Source: JAJRRL01 sp047404195
GTDB taxonomy: Bacteria; Pseudomonadota; Gammaproteobacteria; JAJRRL01
Length of the DNA stretch: 64,000 nucleotides
Direction of reading: 5' to 3'
NCBI GenBank assembly: GCA_047404195.1
Contig: JBDOIU010000013.1
Coordinates: forward strand, 1 to 64,000
Below are positions 18,380 through 27,530 of the stretch, in pieces (the stretch's first letter is position 1; every line of letters begins with the position of its first letter). A program made the translations under genes and the position numbers. The notes below the pieces were generated by a model, which saw only the letters and a list, made by a program, of their open reading frames with translations, was not told the origin of the DNA and did not search any database.

Positions 18380-19624
18380 CTACTTTACTTCTACGCATAC
18401 ACCCTGCTTCCGCTTGTTAGAATAGTGAGAAACAGCACAAGCTACCAACGCATCGCCAGTCACATTAACTGCTGTTCGACACATATCAAGCAGTCGATCA
18501 ACACCAATGATGAGTGCAATTCCACTCGCAGGCAAACCAATATGCTCCAATACCATCGCTAACATAACCAAACCAGCAGAAGGCACACCGGCAGTGCCAA
18601 TTGAAGCTAGTGTCGATAGTGAAATAATCATCAAATAATGCATCAAGCTCAGACTAATACCATAGGTGTGAGCAATAAATATTGTCGCAACCCCCTGCAT
18701 AATGGCTGTTCCATCCATGTTGATGGTTGCACCCAACGGAATGGTCAATGCAGCAATGGCTTTTGGCACTTTCAGGCGCTCTTGCACCGTTTGTAGCGTT
18801 ATGGGCAACACAGCAACACTACTCGACACTCCGAATGCTAAGGTAGCAACAGATAGAATACTGCTATAAAATTCTCGCAAAGAAAGCCGTGTGAAAATCT
18901 TAATTAGTACCGCATATGTACCGAGAGCATGCAGCAATAAAATACCGGCCACCAACATAAAATACTGTAGCATGAGGTATAATAAATCAGCGCCAGTACG
19001 ATATAAGGCAAATGCCACTAAAAAAAATACGCCTATGGGTGCAAATTGAATAATCACTTGAATCCACGCAATCAATAACTTAGAACATTCTTCAAAAAAA
19101 GACATGACGACTGGGAACTGATGCTTTCTTGTTGCTAAAACCAACCCCAGAAACGTTGAGAACACCACGATGGGCAACATGTCTCCCTCTGCCATGGAGC
19201 GGAAAATATTTTTTGGTATTGTGGAAATGAGCACGTTTACTGCGCTGGGTGCCTGGCTAATATCAACTGGGTCAACAGCTTGTACTTGTTGAGCAACATA
19301 AAATGGGAAATGACTCGCTATCAATAATGACAATGATACTGCAATAACCGTGGTTAGCAAGTATAGTGCTATTGCCAATAGGCCAGACCGTATCACAGCT
19401 GGACCACTCAATTGAGATGCCCCACATACCATTGAGGTAATGATGATAGGAATCACTAACATGAATAGCCCACGAAGAAAAAGCTCGCCCGGCACACGTA
19501 ACCACCCCCCAAGCAAGATTGAACTTGTAAAATGACGCACCACAAAAGCAAATATAATAGCCAAGCACAGCGCAATCACAGTATGTAATGTCAAGCGCCT
19601 AGTATGAGAGAAATCAGTTGCCAT
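18380..19624 (-). CDS. Dicarboxylate/amino acid:cation symporter (DAACS family)
   Basis: A secondary transporter of the glutamate/aspartate/C4-dicarboxylate family (414 residues, about eight membrane segments and two re-entrant loops). Signature motifs are FGVSSSVAVLPITL (serine-rich re-entrant loop 1), LGATINMDGTAIM, SIGTAGVPSAG (re-entrant loop 2) and DRLLDMCRTAVNVTGD in the last helix. The arginine in MCRT is the position that favours acidic amino acids such as glutamate over C4-dicarboxylates, though this is an inference. It would supply substrate to the NAD-GDH found later in the window. Confidence 0.88.
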   Translation of the reverse strand: MATDFSHTRRLTLHTVIALCLAIIFAFVVRHFTSSILLGGWLRVPGELFLRGLFMLVIPIIITSMVCGASQLSGPAVIRSGLLAIALYLLTTVIAVSLSLLIASHFPFYVAQQVQAVDPVDISQAPSAVNVLISTIPKNIFRSMAEGDMLPIVVFSTFLGLVLATRKHQFPVVMSFFEECSKLLIAWIQVIIQFAPIGVFFLVAFALYRTGADLLYLMLQYFMLVAGILLLHALGTYAVLIKIFTRLSLREFYSSILSVATLAFGVSSSVAVLPITLQTVQERLKVPKAIAALTIPLGATINMDGTAIMQGVATIFIAHTYGISLSLMHYLMIISLSTLASIGTAGVPSAGLVMLAMVLEHIGLPASGIALIIGVDRLLDMCRTAVNVTGDALVACAVSHYSNKRKQGVCVEVK

Positions 19625-19747
19625 AGCCAGCAGCCCACGTTAAAAAACTACATGTATTATAGACTTAATTCTCTCAGCTTATCCAACACAATACAGCCAA
19701 TGTGCATTAGAGCGAAACAAAGAACCATGAGCATTGAAACCGAGACA

Positions 19748-20884
19748 TCACTGACCAGCAGACATGGCTTCCGCACTGGCTGCTATTGTAGCCATGTACT
19801 CATTGACATACTGAGCAACAGTATTGACATCATCGCGCGATATATACGGATGAAAAGGTAAGCTGACTACCTCTGACGCAGCTTTTTCTGCTACAGGACA
19901 AGCACGCTGATTATCACTAAAGTATGCTTTGAGGACTTCAATTTGAGTAAATGCACGCGGATAATGCACAGTTGTCGGCACGCCTTTCGCTTGCATATGT
20001 CTCTGAAAATGATCGCGTTGGGGAACCCTGATAGTATACTGAGCCCAGACACTTTGATAACCAGAAGCCACCACAGGGGGAGCAACAGAACACTCCAAAG
20101 CTTGCTGGTACCATTGTGCAGCCTGTTGCCGAGCGACAACCTCACCAGGAAAAAGTGCAAACTTCTCCAACAGAAAAGCAGCCTGCAAGGTATCTAAGCG
20201 GCCAGTTGTACCAATATCATGGTGCTCGTATCGACTGACCTGACCGTGGTTCCCCAGGCGCCGTATTTTGGTGGCCAACGCATCATTATTGGTAAAGCAT
20301 GCACCACCATCACCGTAACAACCCAGCGGCTTCACTGGATAAAAGCTGGTACAAGCGATATCAGCCAATGAGCATGCAGGACGATCATGATAAGTCGCAC
20401 CGAATGCCTGAGCAGCATCTTCAACTACCCACAGACCATGCTTCTTGGCAATGCGATTAATCTCATCATAGGAAGCAGGCAAACCGTATAAGTCAACCGT
20501 CACGATGCCCTTGGTCTTAGATGTAATAGCAGCTTCTATGAGTGCTGGATCTATATTATATGTAATCGGATCAATATCGACATAAACAGGAATGGCACCC
20601 ATTTCAACAATCGTTTCAGCGGTAGCGTAAAAACTAAAAGCAGAGGTGATCACTTCATCGCCCGGCTGCAAATCCAGTGCCATCATAGCCAGTTTCAGCG
20701 CCATTGTTCCACTAGATGTGCCCACACAGTGATCAACTTGGGCAAATTTTGCCAGAGCCTCTTCCAGCTCGGAAACCTCTGGACCCAAAACATAGCGGCC
20801 ATGCCCAAAAACAGTCTTAACACGCCCAAGCAAACGTGACTGGATAAGGCGCTGCTGAGCAGCAAGATCTATGAAGTTTATCAA
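19748..20884 (-). CDS. DegT/DnrJ/EryC1/StrS sugar aminotransferase, WbpE-like
   Basis: PLP-dependent aminotransferase acting on nucleotide-linked keto-sugars. The PLP lysine is Lys185 in FYPVKPLGCYGDGG, with EDAAQAFGA upstream and RLDTLQAAFLLEK downstream. The segment around the lysine is most like WbpE/WlbE enzymes that make UDP-linked 3-amino uronic acids. I choose TTG at 20884 (Met-INFIDLAAQQ, the family start, with GGAG six bases upstream) over the ATG at 20965, giving 378 residues. No other nucleotide-sugar gene is nearby, so it is an orphan here. Confidence 0.85.
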   Translation of the reverse strand: MINFIDLAAQQRLIQSRLLGRVKTVFGHGRYVLGPEVSELEEALAKFAQVDHCVGTSSGTMALKLAMMALDLQPGDEVITSAFSFYATAETIVEMGAIPVYVDIDPITYNIDPALIEAAITSKTKGIVTVDLYGLPASYDEINRIAKKHGLWVVEDAAQAFGATYHDRPACSLADIACTSFYPVKPLGCYGDGGACFTNNDALATKIRRLGNHGQVSRYEHHDIGTTGRLDTLQAAFLLEKFALFPGEVVARQQAAQWYQQALECSVAPPVVASGYQSVWAQYTIRVPQRDHFQRHMQAKGVPTTVHYPRAFTQIEVLKAYFSDNQRACPVAEKAASEVVSLPFHPYISRDDVNTVAQYVNEYMATIAASAEAMSAGQ

Positions 20885-21410
20885 AATCCGCTCCAAAAAA
20901 GTCAAAAATATGATCAGATCCAAGTCTAGCTCATGCTGACCCTCCGTGCAAGTCAATCTAGCCAATTAATCCGTGGCCAGTCGCAGCAGCATGAAAGAAG
21001 TAATACCCTCTCCAAAATAGCACAAACCCATGAGCATCAAGACTAAGCAGAGTGATCGTAGAAAGCCAAGACACGAAAATGAAAATACAGCTTGTTATAA
21101 ACAGAGATCACGTCAACTGATAATGGCAATAAACCACTGGCAAGTAATAAGCGCCCTTGTAAGCAGCACACATGACATGCATACAATACGATTCACACTT
21201 CACACTCAGTGATACTTAGCATGTAATCAGGCTAAGCAGCACAATCGCATGCTCTAATGAATAAAAATTAAAGTAATGGTCTACTACCAAGCACCTACCA
21301 ACCAAAATTTAGCCAGACGAACAAAACCATTTACAAACAAACTCATTTCAAATAGTGTTTACGAAAATACGGCCAGCTATTCTGGAAGTAAACATTACAA
21401 GGAGTATTAT
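20885..21410. other. Intergenic region before the giant ParA gene
   Basis: This 526-base stretch between divergent genes has only short unsupported reading frames. I found no terminator, palindrome or copy of the TTAAG-N5-ATTAAT box seen before the giant paralogues. An AT-rich tract at ~21258-21275 may be part of the promoter of the downstream operon. Confidence 0.4.
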
Positions 21411-24400
21411 ATGTCGAAGGCAAGTATTGATGCTGCAGCGCAAGCAGCAATGGAAGTAGAAGCACCAACTCCAAAAAAAACAGAATTTACAACCAGAATC
21501 TTATCTATTTACGCAAACAAAGGTGGCGTTGGGAAAACAACAGCAGCACTCAACATCGCAGCTGAATTGGCACACATGGGGGTGCGTGTTGGCCTCATAG
21601 ACTGTGATTCCCAGTGCAATAGCACGAAATCATTTGTCAAATATAAAATAAACTTTGACAGGGACTTCTGTCCTTATATGAACGAAGAACATAGAAGACT
21701 CATCAGAGAAGAACTGACAAGCAGAATAGTTAATGGTAGAAGCTTTGATAACAATTTTGAACCACACACCGGTATCCATATACGCCTAACAGAGACACAT
21801 ACACTAGAAGAAATTCAATCATTACTCTACAAAACAAAAGACCGCGGGCTCAGAACCGCACTGTTTCTCGATGAGAACAAGGAGCCTCACTTTGCTTTTC
21901 TTCAGCAAACAAGCACTAAAAGGTGTGACTTCTTACACAATGAAGCCACACGCGAAATAGGCAATGCCCTGACAGATGAAAAAGAACCTCAAAACATCAC
22001 AGAGATTTTCACATTAGATCGTTGGAAAGCAATCGAGTCTGGCGAGGCATGCCCAACAGACAGAGAAAGAAGACAGCTTATCTTCTTTGCCTTAGCCTGC
22101 ACTGCCGGAGCAAAGAGCAAAAAACATATCAACTATGCTGTCAATGAGATAATTTACTGCTTGAATGACTTTGAAGTATTAACAGAACCAGAAGAAGAGA
22201 AAAAGAAAAGCTATAAACAAGCGTATATCATCAAAGGTGATGATGAAGATTGGACAATAACGCACTCCAAAAGGGCATATCCATACACTGAATCAAACCG
22301 TCTTGAGGAAACATACGATGCGCCAACAATCATCGACAACTATAGAGAAAAACATGCAAAATGTGCAGCAAGTGGCATAACAACAATAGATAAAAAAGAA
22401 ATTAAACAGCGGCTATGCAGTCACAGGGTAAGTAACATATTCACATTACTGGGTGACCAAACAGGCAGCACAAGACAGATTCTACTGTCTGCCGCACGCT
22501 CGGCATCGCTTATTGAAGCAATGCCACCACGGGATGAAGGCACTGATGCAGATGGTGTTGTCATGCTACTGCCAGGAAATCGTTTGTTTCATCTCAACTT
22601 GGAGGAGCAGGCCTCCCGAGCCATTTCTGGTCTAACCAGAAAAGATAGACTGACCGGAGAGCCACGGCCTGAAATCCCAAGAGAAGTGGCTTATATTACA
22701 GAATCACGACTTAAGCTAACAGAATTAGCTAGAAATAATCATTTAGATTTCCTAATACTGGATCTTAATCCAAGCATATCACGTATCAACCAACTATTCA
22801 TCACCATATCTGATGGAATATTGACACCATATAACCTACAGGAATATAATGATGATGCCGTTGAAGGGTTTTGCCACCTCATTAAGCGTGTCTCTGATGG
22901 AAGACGCGTACTATTTAGTAGATTGTCCCGAGCTCATCATAAACAGCTTGAAATTAACCAAGACTTCAAAAAATTGAAGCTAATGGCACCAAAATTTCTT
23001 GGTTCATTCTACCAAAAGTATCCCAAACGACTAAAACGAATACATAAAGATTACATGGCTAGCATAGAGAACAAAATAAACAAACACTTAATACCACTGC
23101 TCATAGAGCAAGATATGTATCCATTAAATGGCATTCACGGCTATGACAGCACTGGTAAACGCTATGACAGCACTGGTGCGCGACCGAAAACGAAAAAGGC
23201 GCTGGCTATTCGAGCATTTGTGCAGGACATCGAACAATGTCACAAGGAGGGTATGCCAGTTTCTTGGATTGAAAAGACATCAAAGAATAAGAAACAAGTA
23301 ACTCAAGCAAAACCGGTACAGTGCTCTGTACAAAATGTCATCAGCCATACTATTGGTGATCACGCAGTAAGCAATCTTCACTTTACGAACCCACCAGTGA
23401 GGAAACTATTTGAAAAGCATGGGAACAGCATGTCAATAGAGTCTACAAAAACATTCCTCATCGAAAGCTGTATAATGACACACTCTGAGTGGCGAAAAAG
23501 TTGTCATCACTCCCCCATGCGTGACCACATACACATAGCCCACCCACTATATCGCTTGGACGATATTGATATGCACCTCGGACTTTGCGCTAACATACAT
23601 GCACAACTAGGGAACAGAAACTACAGGCTTGGTATACTGTGTGGAAGCACGGAAACACCTATATTGTACTTCGAGAAACCCTGTCATTTCAGGCGCGTTA
23701 ATGCACAATTTCAACACTGCTTTAGAGTTGAATTTTATCGCCTACACGACAGCATATGGGATCACAAAAGCCAGAACTTAAATATTTTAGTGACATTTTT
23801 TGATGGCACCAATTGGCACACTGCCGAGTTCAGGCTGAACCCACCCAAACACGCAGAGCTGGATATTCAAATGAGCGTACGAATCAATCAGACAACAGCA
23901 GCCAGAAACCAAAAACTATCAAGCGATATCAAAGACATGATAATTGACTTGAGCAACGCAATCTGCTCGATTATCAATGAGAAATGTGGCATCACAGTGA
24001 GACAACCAAGGCAAGATGACCACCCCACTGTAGTAAATTGCAGTCAATTCTATCAAAATAATCTTGACACTGGTATTATCGCACTACTCCATGCTAAAAA
24101 CTTCATTTCATCAACAATGGGACAACCGACACTAGCAATACCATTAGCGCCAAAAAACCATGCCGGAAACAAACGTAAGCCACCAATTCTTAGATGCAAA
24201 ACATTGAGCCGAAGAAGACAAGAAATCATTGCTGGGATAGAAGGTATTTATCGTGACGAGTTGATAGGCGCGAGCCTCATCAAGGATGCATATGCTTTAT
24301 CAGAATCAGCTCGAAAAGAACAATTGCACTTCAGCAAATATGAGGAAGACTATATTGCTGATCAGCTTTCTCGCTGCGTGGATTCTAGCTATACCTCGCT

Positions 24401-24683
24401 ACGAAAAGAATGGGGAAGCTCACCCAACGCATTACATGTTGCAGGCTTTATAGCACTGTGTGTATGGCAATCAAACATACCAATGAGTGGACCTCAAAAA
24501 TCAGAATTCAAGTATGCACTGATACGCAAGAGTTTAGCTCAAATCGCTGAGGAAAAAAGCACACACCTGATGGAGATGACAGCACAACCAGCTCCTGCAA
24601 TAAGTAGCTCATCTATTCTGACAGGAAAGAAAAAAGCAAACATGATGCAAGCTGCCACCCACAAGAAAGCGCGAAAAAACTAA
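21411..24683 (+). CDS. Giant ParA/MinD-type ATPase with split nucleotide-binding domain
   Basis: A 1090-residue protein built around a ParA-type P-loop. The deviant Walker A with signature lysine is K37GGVGKTT44, followed by GLIDCDSQCNST (A' motif). The ParA strand VMLLPGNRLFHL and Walker B LDFLILDLNPSISRINQLFI come only at residues ~385 and ~445; in ordinary ParA the two Walker motifs are about 90 residues apart. So about 300 residues are inserted inside the ATPase fold, and a further ~550 unassigned residues follow it. A seven-residue tandem repeat YDSTG(K/A)R lies at ~residue 580. The C-terminus is lysine-rich. Start: ATG at 21411 behind AAGGAG; the longer frame from 21276 lacks a ribosome site. 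It is 24 bases upstream of the 924-residue gene. ATP-dependent positioning is the usual ParA role; the role here is unknown, and no ParB or parS is seen. Confidence 0.85.
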   Translation: MSKASIDAAAQAAMEVEAPTPKKTEFTTRILSIYANKGGVGKTTAALNIAAELAHMGVRVGLIDCDSQCNSTKSFVKYKINFDRDFCPYMNEEHRRLIREELTSRIVNGRSFDNNFEPHTGIHIRLTETHTLEEIQSLLYKTKDRGLRTALFLDENKEPHFAFLQQTSTKRCDFLHNEATREIGNALTDEKEPQNITEIFTLDRWKAIESGEACPTDRERRQLIFFALACTAGAKSKKHINYAVNEIIYCLNDFEVLTEPEEEKKKSYKQAYIIKGDDEDWTITHSKRAYPYTESNRLEETYDAPTIIDNYREKHAKCAASGITTIDKKEIKQRLCSHRVSNIFTLLGDQTGSTRQILLSAARSASLIEAMPPRDEGTDADGVVMLLPGNRLFHLNLEEQASRAISGLTRKDRLTGEPRPEIPREVAYITESRLKLTELARNNHLDFLILDLNPSISRINQLFITISDGILTPYNLQEYNDDAVEGFCHLIKRVSDGRRVLFSRLSRAHHKQLEINQDFKKLKLMAPKFLGSFYQKYPKRLKRIHKDYMASIENKINKHLIPLLIEQDMYPLNGIHGYDSTGKRYDSTGARPKTKKALAIRAFVQDIEQCHKEGMPVSWIEKTSKNKKQVTQAKPVQCSVQNVISHTIGDHAVSNLHFTNPPVRKLFEKHGNSMSIESTKTFLIESCIMTHSEWRKSCHHSPMRDHIHIAHPLYRLDDIDMHLGLCANIHAQLGNRNYRLGILCGSTETPILYFEKPCHFRRVNAQFQHCFRVEFYRLHDSIWDHKSQNLNILVTFFDGTNWHTAEFRLNPPKHAELDIQMSVRINQTTAARNQKLSSDIKDMIIDLSNAICSIINEKCGITVRQPRQDDHPTVVNCSQFYQNNLDTGIIALLHAKNFISSTMGQPTLAIPLAPKNHAGNKRKPPILRCKTLSRRRQEIIAGIEGIYRDELIGASLIKDAYALSESARKEQLHFSKYEEDYIADQLSRCVDSSYTSLRKEWGSSPNALHVAGFIALCVWQSNIPMSGPQKSEFKYALIRKSLAQIAEEKSTHLMEMTAQPAPAISSSSILTGKKKANMMQAATHKKARKN
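23141..23177 (+). repeat. 21-bp tandem duplication inside the ParA-type gene
   Basis: The 16-base unit CTATGACAGCACTGGT occurs at 23141-23156 and 23162-23177, a period of 21 bases. It encodes two in-frame heptads, YDSTGKR and YDSTGAR, just after the ATPase domain. It looks like a recent in-frame duplication. Confidence 0.85.
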
Positions 24684-24707
24684 CAATCCAACCCAGGAGA
24701 TATCATA

Positions 24708-27482
24708 ATGAAGCCACAAAAACGCAAATTAGTCACCGAACCTAATGGAAACACTCACACTCGAGCATGTGCCGAAAGGCTACAAGCCGAATCAGCAACT
24801 GTAAGCATGCAACTTGTAGCAGGCGCAGCTCAGACGACCACAGAGAAAAGGGCTCGATTAAATCCAGCACCATTGGTAAAGATACTGGGCGCACTTTACC
24901 CAATCGACGCACATCTGAGGTTATTATGGGCTAGCGCAGTAAAGCAACACAACATTGCATTTTTACTTGACTTAAGAGAGCAGTTAAAACACTATGCCTA
25001 TGATAGAGAAGCGCAAATACTCCTTGAAGATACAGAGAGCGCATTGAGGCCTGGACAAAATAGCGCACTGATTACAGATTCTTTCCTGTACCCAAGGTGT
25101 GAATCTTGCAGCAGATATTATGGCACATGCGTCACAGCACAGGGAGAGCACAAATACTGGTTAACGTACCATAGAAGCATGAAAACACGGTTTGCAGACA
25201 AGGTTAGAGCGTCAAGTGCAGCCCACCTTACAACTGAGAACGTGCATATTAGTAACAGGTATTCTGGCATGATGGCCATTAATTCACATGCTGGTAATTT
25301 TATCTCACCATTGAGTGTTCAAGAGTATCGCCAGGCCTTCGATGCAGAAAAAAAAAGAAAAGCAGGAGGTGGTAGTGAAAATATGCATGATGCGCTACTC
25401 TCATACAAAAGAAAAATGTGTCGTGTGATCAAAGAGCGTTTTAACAAACAATATCACGCGTCTCACAAATACTTTCCTAAGGCAATGACCAAGCATACAC
25501 TCAATATCGTTCAGAGTGACAATAGATACCCATGTGTTGTAATATTATTACCTAACAACAACCCAGATTGTTACGATACTCGCCCTAAAGATTGGGTCAC
25601 ATACTGGGGCAAAACAAGAAAAGCAAAGAGTGTTAAAACCAACAAACATGAACAGTTTCAACAGCTACTCACATGCATATTCATTGCATACATTAATATT
25701 AATGCAGAAAAAGAAGGGATTCCTATTGAAATGGTGATGCGATCGAGTTTTAGTCATAATGGTCCTAGCGTGTCTAGTACAGGTGAAACATTCCGTATTA
25801 ACCCCGGCTTAATTCCCACATGTTATGCTGATTTGATTGCAAAGACGCTCGTGGATATCATGATAGTACTTCATAATATCGACGATCGGCAAGGAGAATA
25901 CCGGCTAAAGCCAGCGCAAGAGTTAAGCTACAAAGAGTATTATTACCACAAGCTAAGACTAAAAATTGATACAAAATCAGTATTGGATAAACTCAAAGGA
26001 TCAGCAGGATATGAAAATGGATTTTCTGAAGACAACTTATCAACATTATATGATTCATACATAGCGCTCAAAGAAGAGCTTCCAGACAAAAGGAAAGCTG
26101 GAATCTGTAAAAAACCAACATTGACACATGGCATGTGCGCATGGGAATTAATCCGGCAATCTGCAACCACAACAGGAAAGGATTGCCTTCAAGAAATATT
26201 CAGACATCATGGCGGAAAAGATTTGTTGATTAGCAGGCTCATGATTGCAATCAGAAGCAGAAAAACGCACCCAATACAATATGCACTGGGTCAAATGATT
26301 GATGAACTTGAGCCACTTATTGAATTAAGGTCTCCATCTAGGCAAACCAAAACTGCTCAATTACAGATGCCAAACTTATCTACATCAATATCAAGGAATG
26401 TACAAAAACAATTCTTTTCAAACCCTTCATTCGAATGGATTTACCGTCATGATAAGGCTTTTTTTGACATCATTGCTAAAATGATGCATTCATTACGCCC
26501 ACTTCATAGACCCAAATCAAAGCAACCCCCTCTTTTTGGTCTCTATGCAATGCTTGAGTTAGCTGGTCTTGAATTTGCCATGCAGCACATCCACAAAACT
26601 CTGCCAGGTACTAGAGGTCTCGCCCATATAGCACCAGGGTTTGGATCAGACTCTGACTCAGAGGTAAGTCTTTGCAATAAATCTCGATTATATCACAAAA
26701 AAATTCGTGTTTGCTCAGGCATGAAAGCAATTCTGATTGCACACCTAACTGCACTCCAATTTTATAGCAAATCACATGACAATAAAACACTGGCTATCGA
26801 CTGCACCAGAATGTACTTCGAAACACTTGATGCCATTAAACTGGTCAAGAAAAACAGAGAATTTGATGTTACATTTATCAAGTCTACCGACCAATATGAT
26901 ACAAAATATGGTAACTTTCTTTTATATTATGATCTTAACCACAATAACAGCACAAGCGTGCGTACGACCCAAGAAAGAGCAGCTGCAGCAATTGATAAAC
27001 TGCTTAGGCGTGCAAGACCGACCCCCAAGGTTGTTATTCTTGACTGGACATCAGCAACTACGAGTGAGATGCTGCAATCAGTTGAATCGTGTTTTAGAAA
27101 GGAAGATATCAACATCGTTTTATGTGTCAGTAGTGGATTAAAAAACTCACAGGCAGGCACTGACTACAACCCCTATGGTGAGATAAGAATATTCACACGC
27201 GATCATGCTCTCACATCTCGATTAAGAAAGGGAATGATACACGCCCTACATGGAAAACCGCTTGTTGATCCGACCCAACACGCGGCTCCACCACAGAGCG
27301 AGCACGAGAGTGAGCACAGTACTCGATTGCAGTCACTCATCCTTAAAGCAAAAGAATCGTCACCAGAGGGCCTCAGCGAGCAGACACATAACCTGGTGCG
27401 CCTTTATAAAAGCAGAGGACATGCTCCGAGCGTTAAGGATAGAAAATTCAAGAGGCATGCAGACATATCAGGCATGAAGTGA
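24708..27482 (+). CDS. 924-residue protein, operon partner of the ParA-type ATPase; possible PLP fold-type I domain
   Basis: No family recognised over most of its length. It starts behind AGGAG, 24 bases after the ParA-type gene. The N-terminus is basic (KPQKRK, EKRARLNP). Residues ~115-150 hold a four-cysteine cluster (RCESCSRYYGTC) that could bind metal. The C-terminal third has an order of elements like PLP-dependent Cys/Met-metabolism enzymes: RVCSGMKA (Ser670-Met672, like the SGM phosphate-cup motif), ILDWTSATTSEM (Asp779, the pyridine-nitrogen position) and SSGLKNSQAGTDYNPYG (Lys812, the Schiff-base position). The 33-residue Asp-Lys spacing fits the fold. This is inference from motif order only. 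Convergent with the next gene. Confidence 0.75.
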   Translation: MKPQKRKLVTEPNGNTHTRACAERLQAESATVSMQLVAGAAQTTTEKRARLNPAPLVKILGALYPIDAHLRLLWASAVKQHNIAFLLDLREQLKHYAYDREAQILLEDTESALRPGQNSALITDSFLYPRCESCSRYYGTCVTAQGEHKYWLTYHRSMKTRFADKVRASSAAHLTTENVHISNRYSGMMAINSHAGNFISPLSVQEYRQAFDAEKKRKAGGGSENMHDALLSYKRKMCRVIKERFNKQYHASHKYFPKAMTKHTLNIVQSDNRYPCVVILLPNNNPDCYDTRPKDWVTYWGKTRKAKSVKTNKHEQFQQLLTCIFIAYININAEKEGIPIEMVMRSSFSHNGPSVSSTGETFRINPGLIPTCYADLIAKTLVDIMIVLHNIDDRQGEYRLKPAQELSYKEYYYHKLRLKIDTKSVLDKLKGSAGYENGFSEDNLSTLYDSYIALKEELPDKRKAGICKKPTLTHGMCAWELIRQSATTTGKDCLQEIFRHHGGKDLLISRLMIAIRSRKTHPIQYALGQMIDELEPLIELRSPSRQTKTAQLQMPNLSTSISRNVQKQFFSNPSFEWIYRHDKAFFDIIAKMMHSLRPLHRPKSKQPPLFGLYAMLELAGLEFAMQHIHKTLPGTRGLAHIAPGFGSDSDSEVSLCNKSRLYHKKIRVCSGMKAILIAHLTALQFYSKSHDNKTLAIDCTRMYFETLDAIKLVKKNREFDVTFIKSTDQYDTKYGNFLLYYDLNHNNSTSVRTTQERAAAAIDKLLRRARPTPKVVILDWTSATTSEMLQSVESCFRKEDINIVLCVSSGLKNSQAGTDYNPYGEIRIFTRDHALTSRLRKGMIHALHGKPLVDPTQHAAPPQSEHESEHSTRLQSLILKAKESSPEGLSEQTHNLVRLYKSRGHAPSVKDRKFKRHADISGMK

Positions 27483-27530
27483 CATGAGAAATTAGCCCAT
27501 ACCCGAGCCATATTGAGCAATGTGTACTAC

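Noticed and set aside
21030..21212. 60-codon frame before the ParA-type gene
   Set aside because: No ribosome site, no conserved pattern; most likely chance.
21411..24683. ParA-type gene as evidence of a plasmid or prophage
   Set aside because: No ParB, replication, integrase or phage gene is near, and flanking genes are chromosomal core genes.
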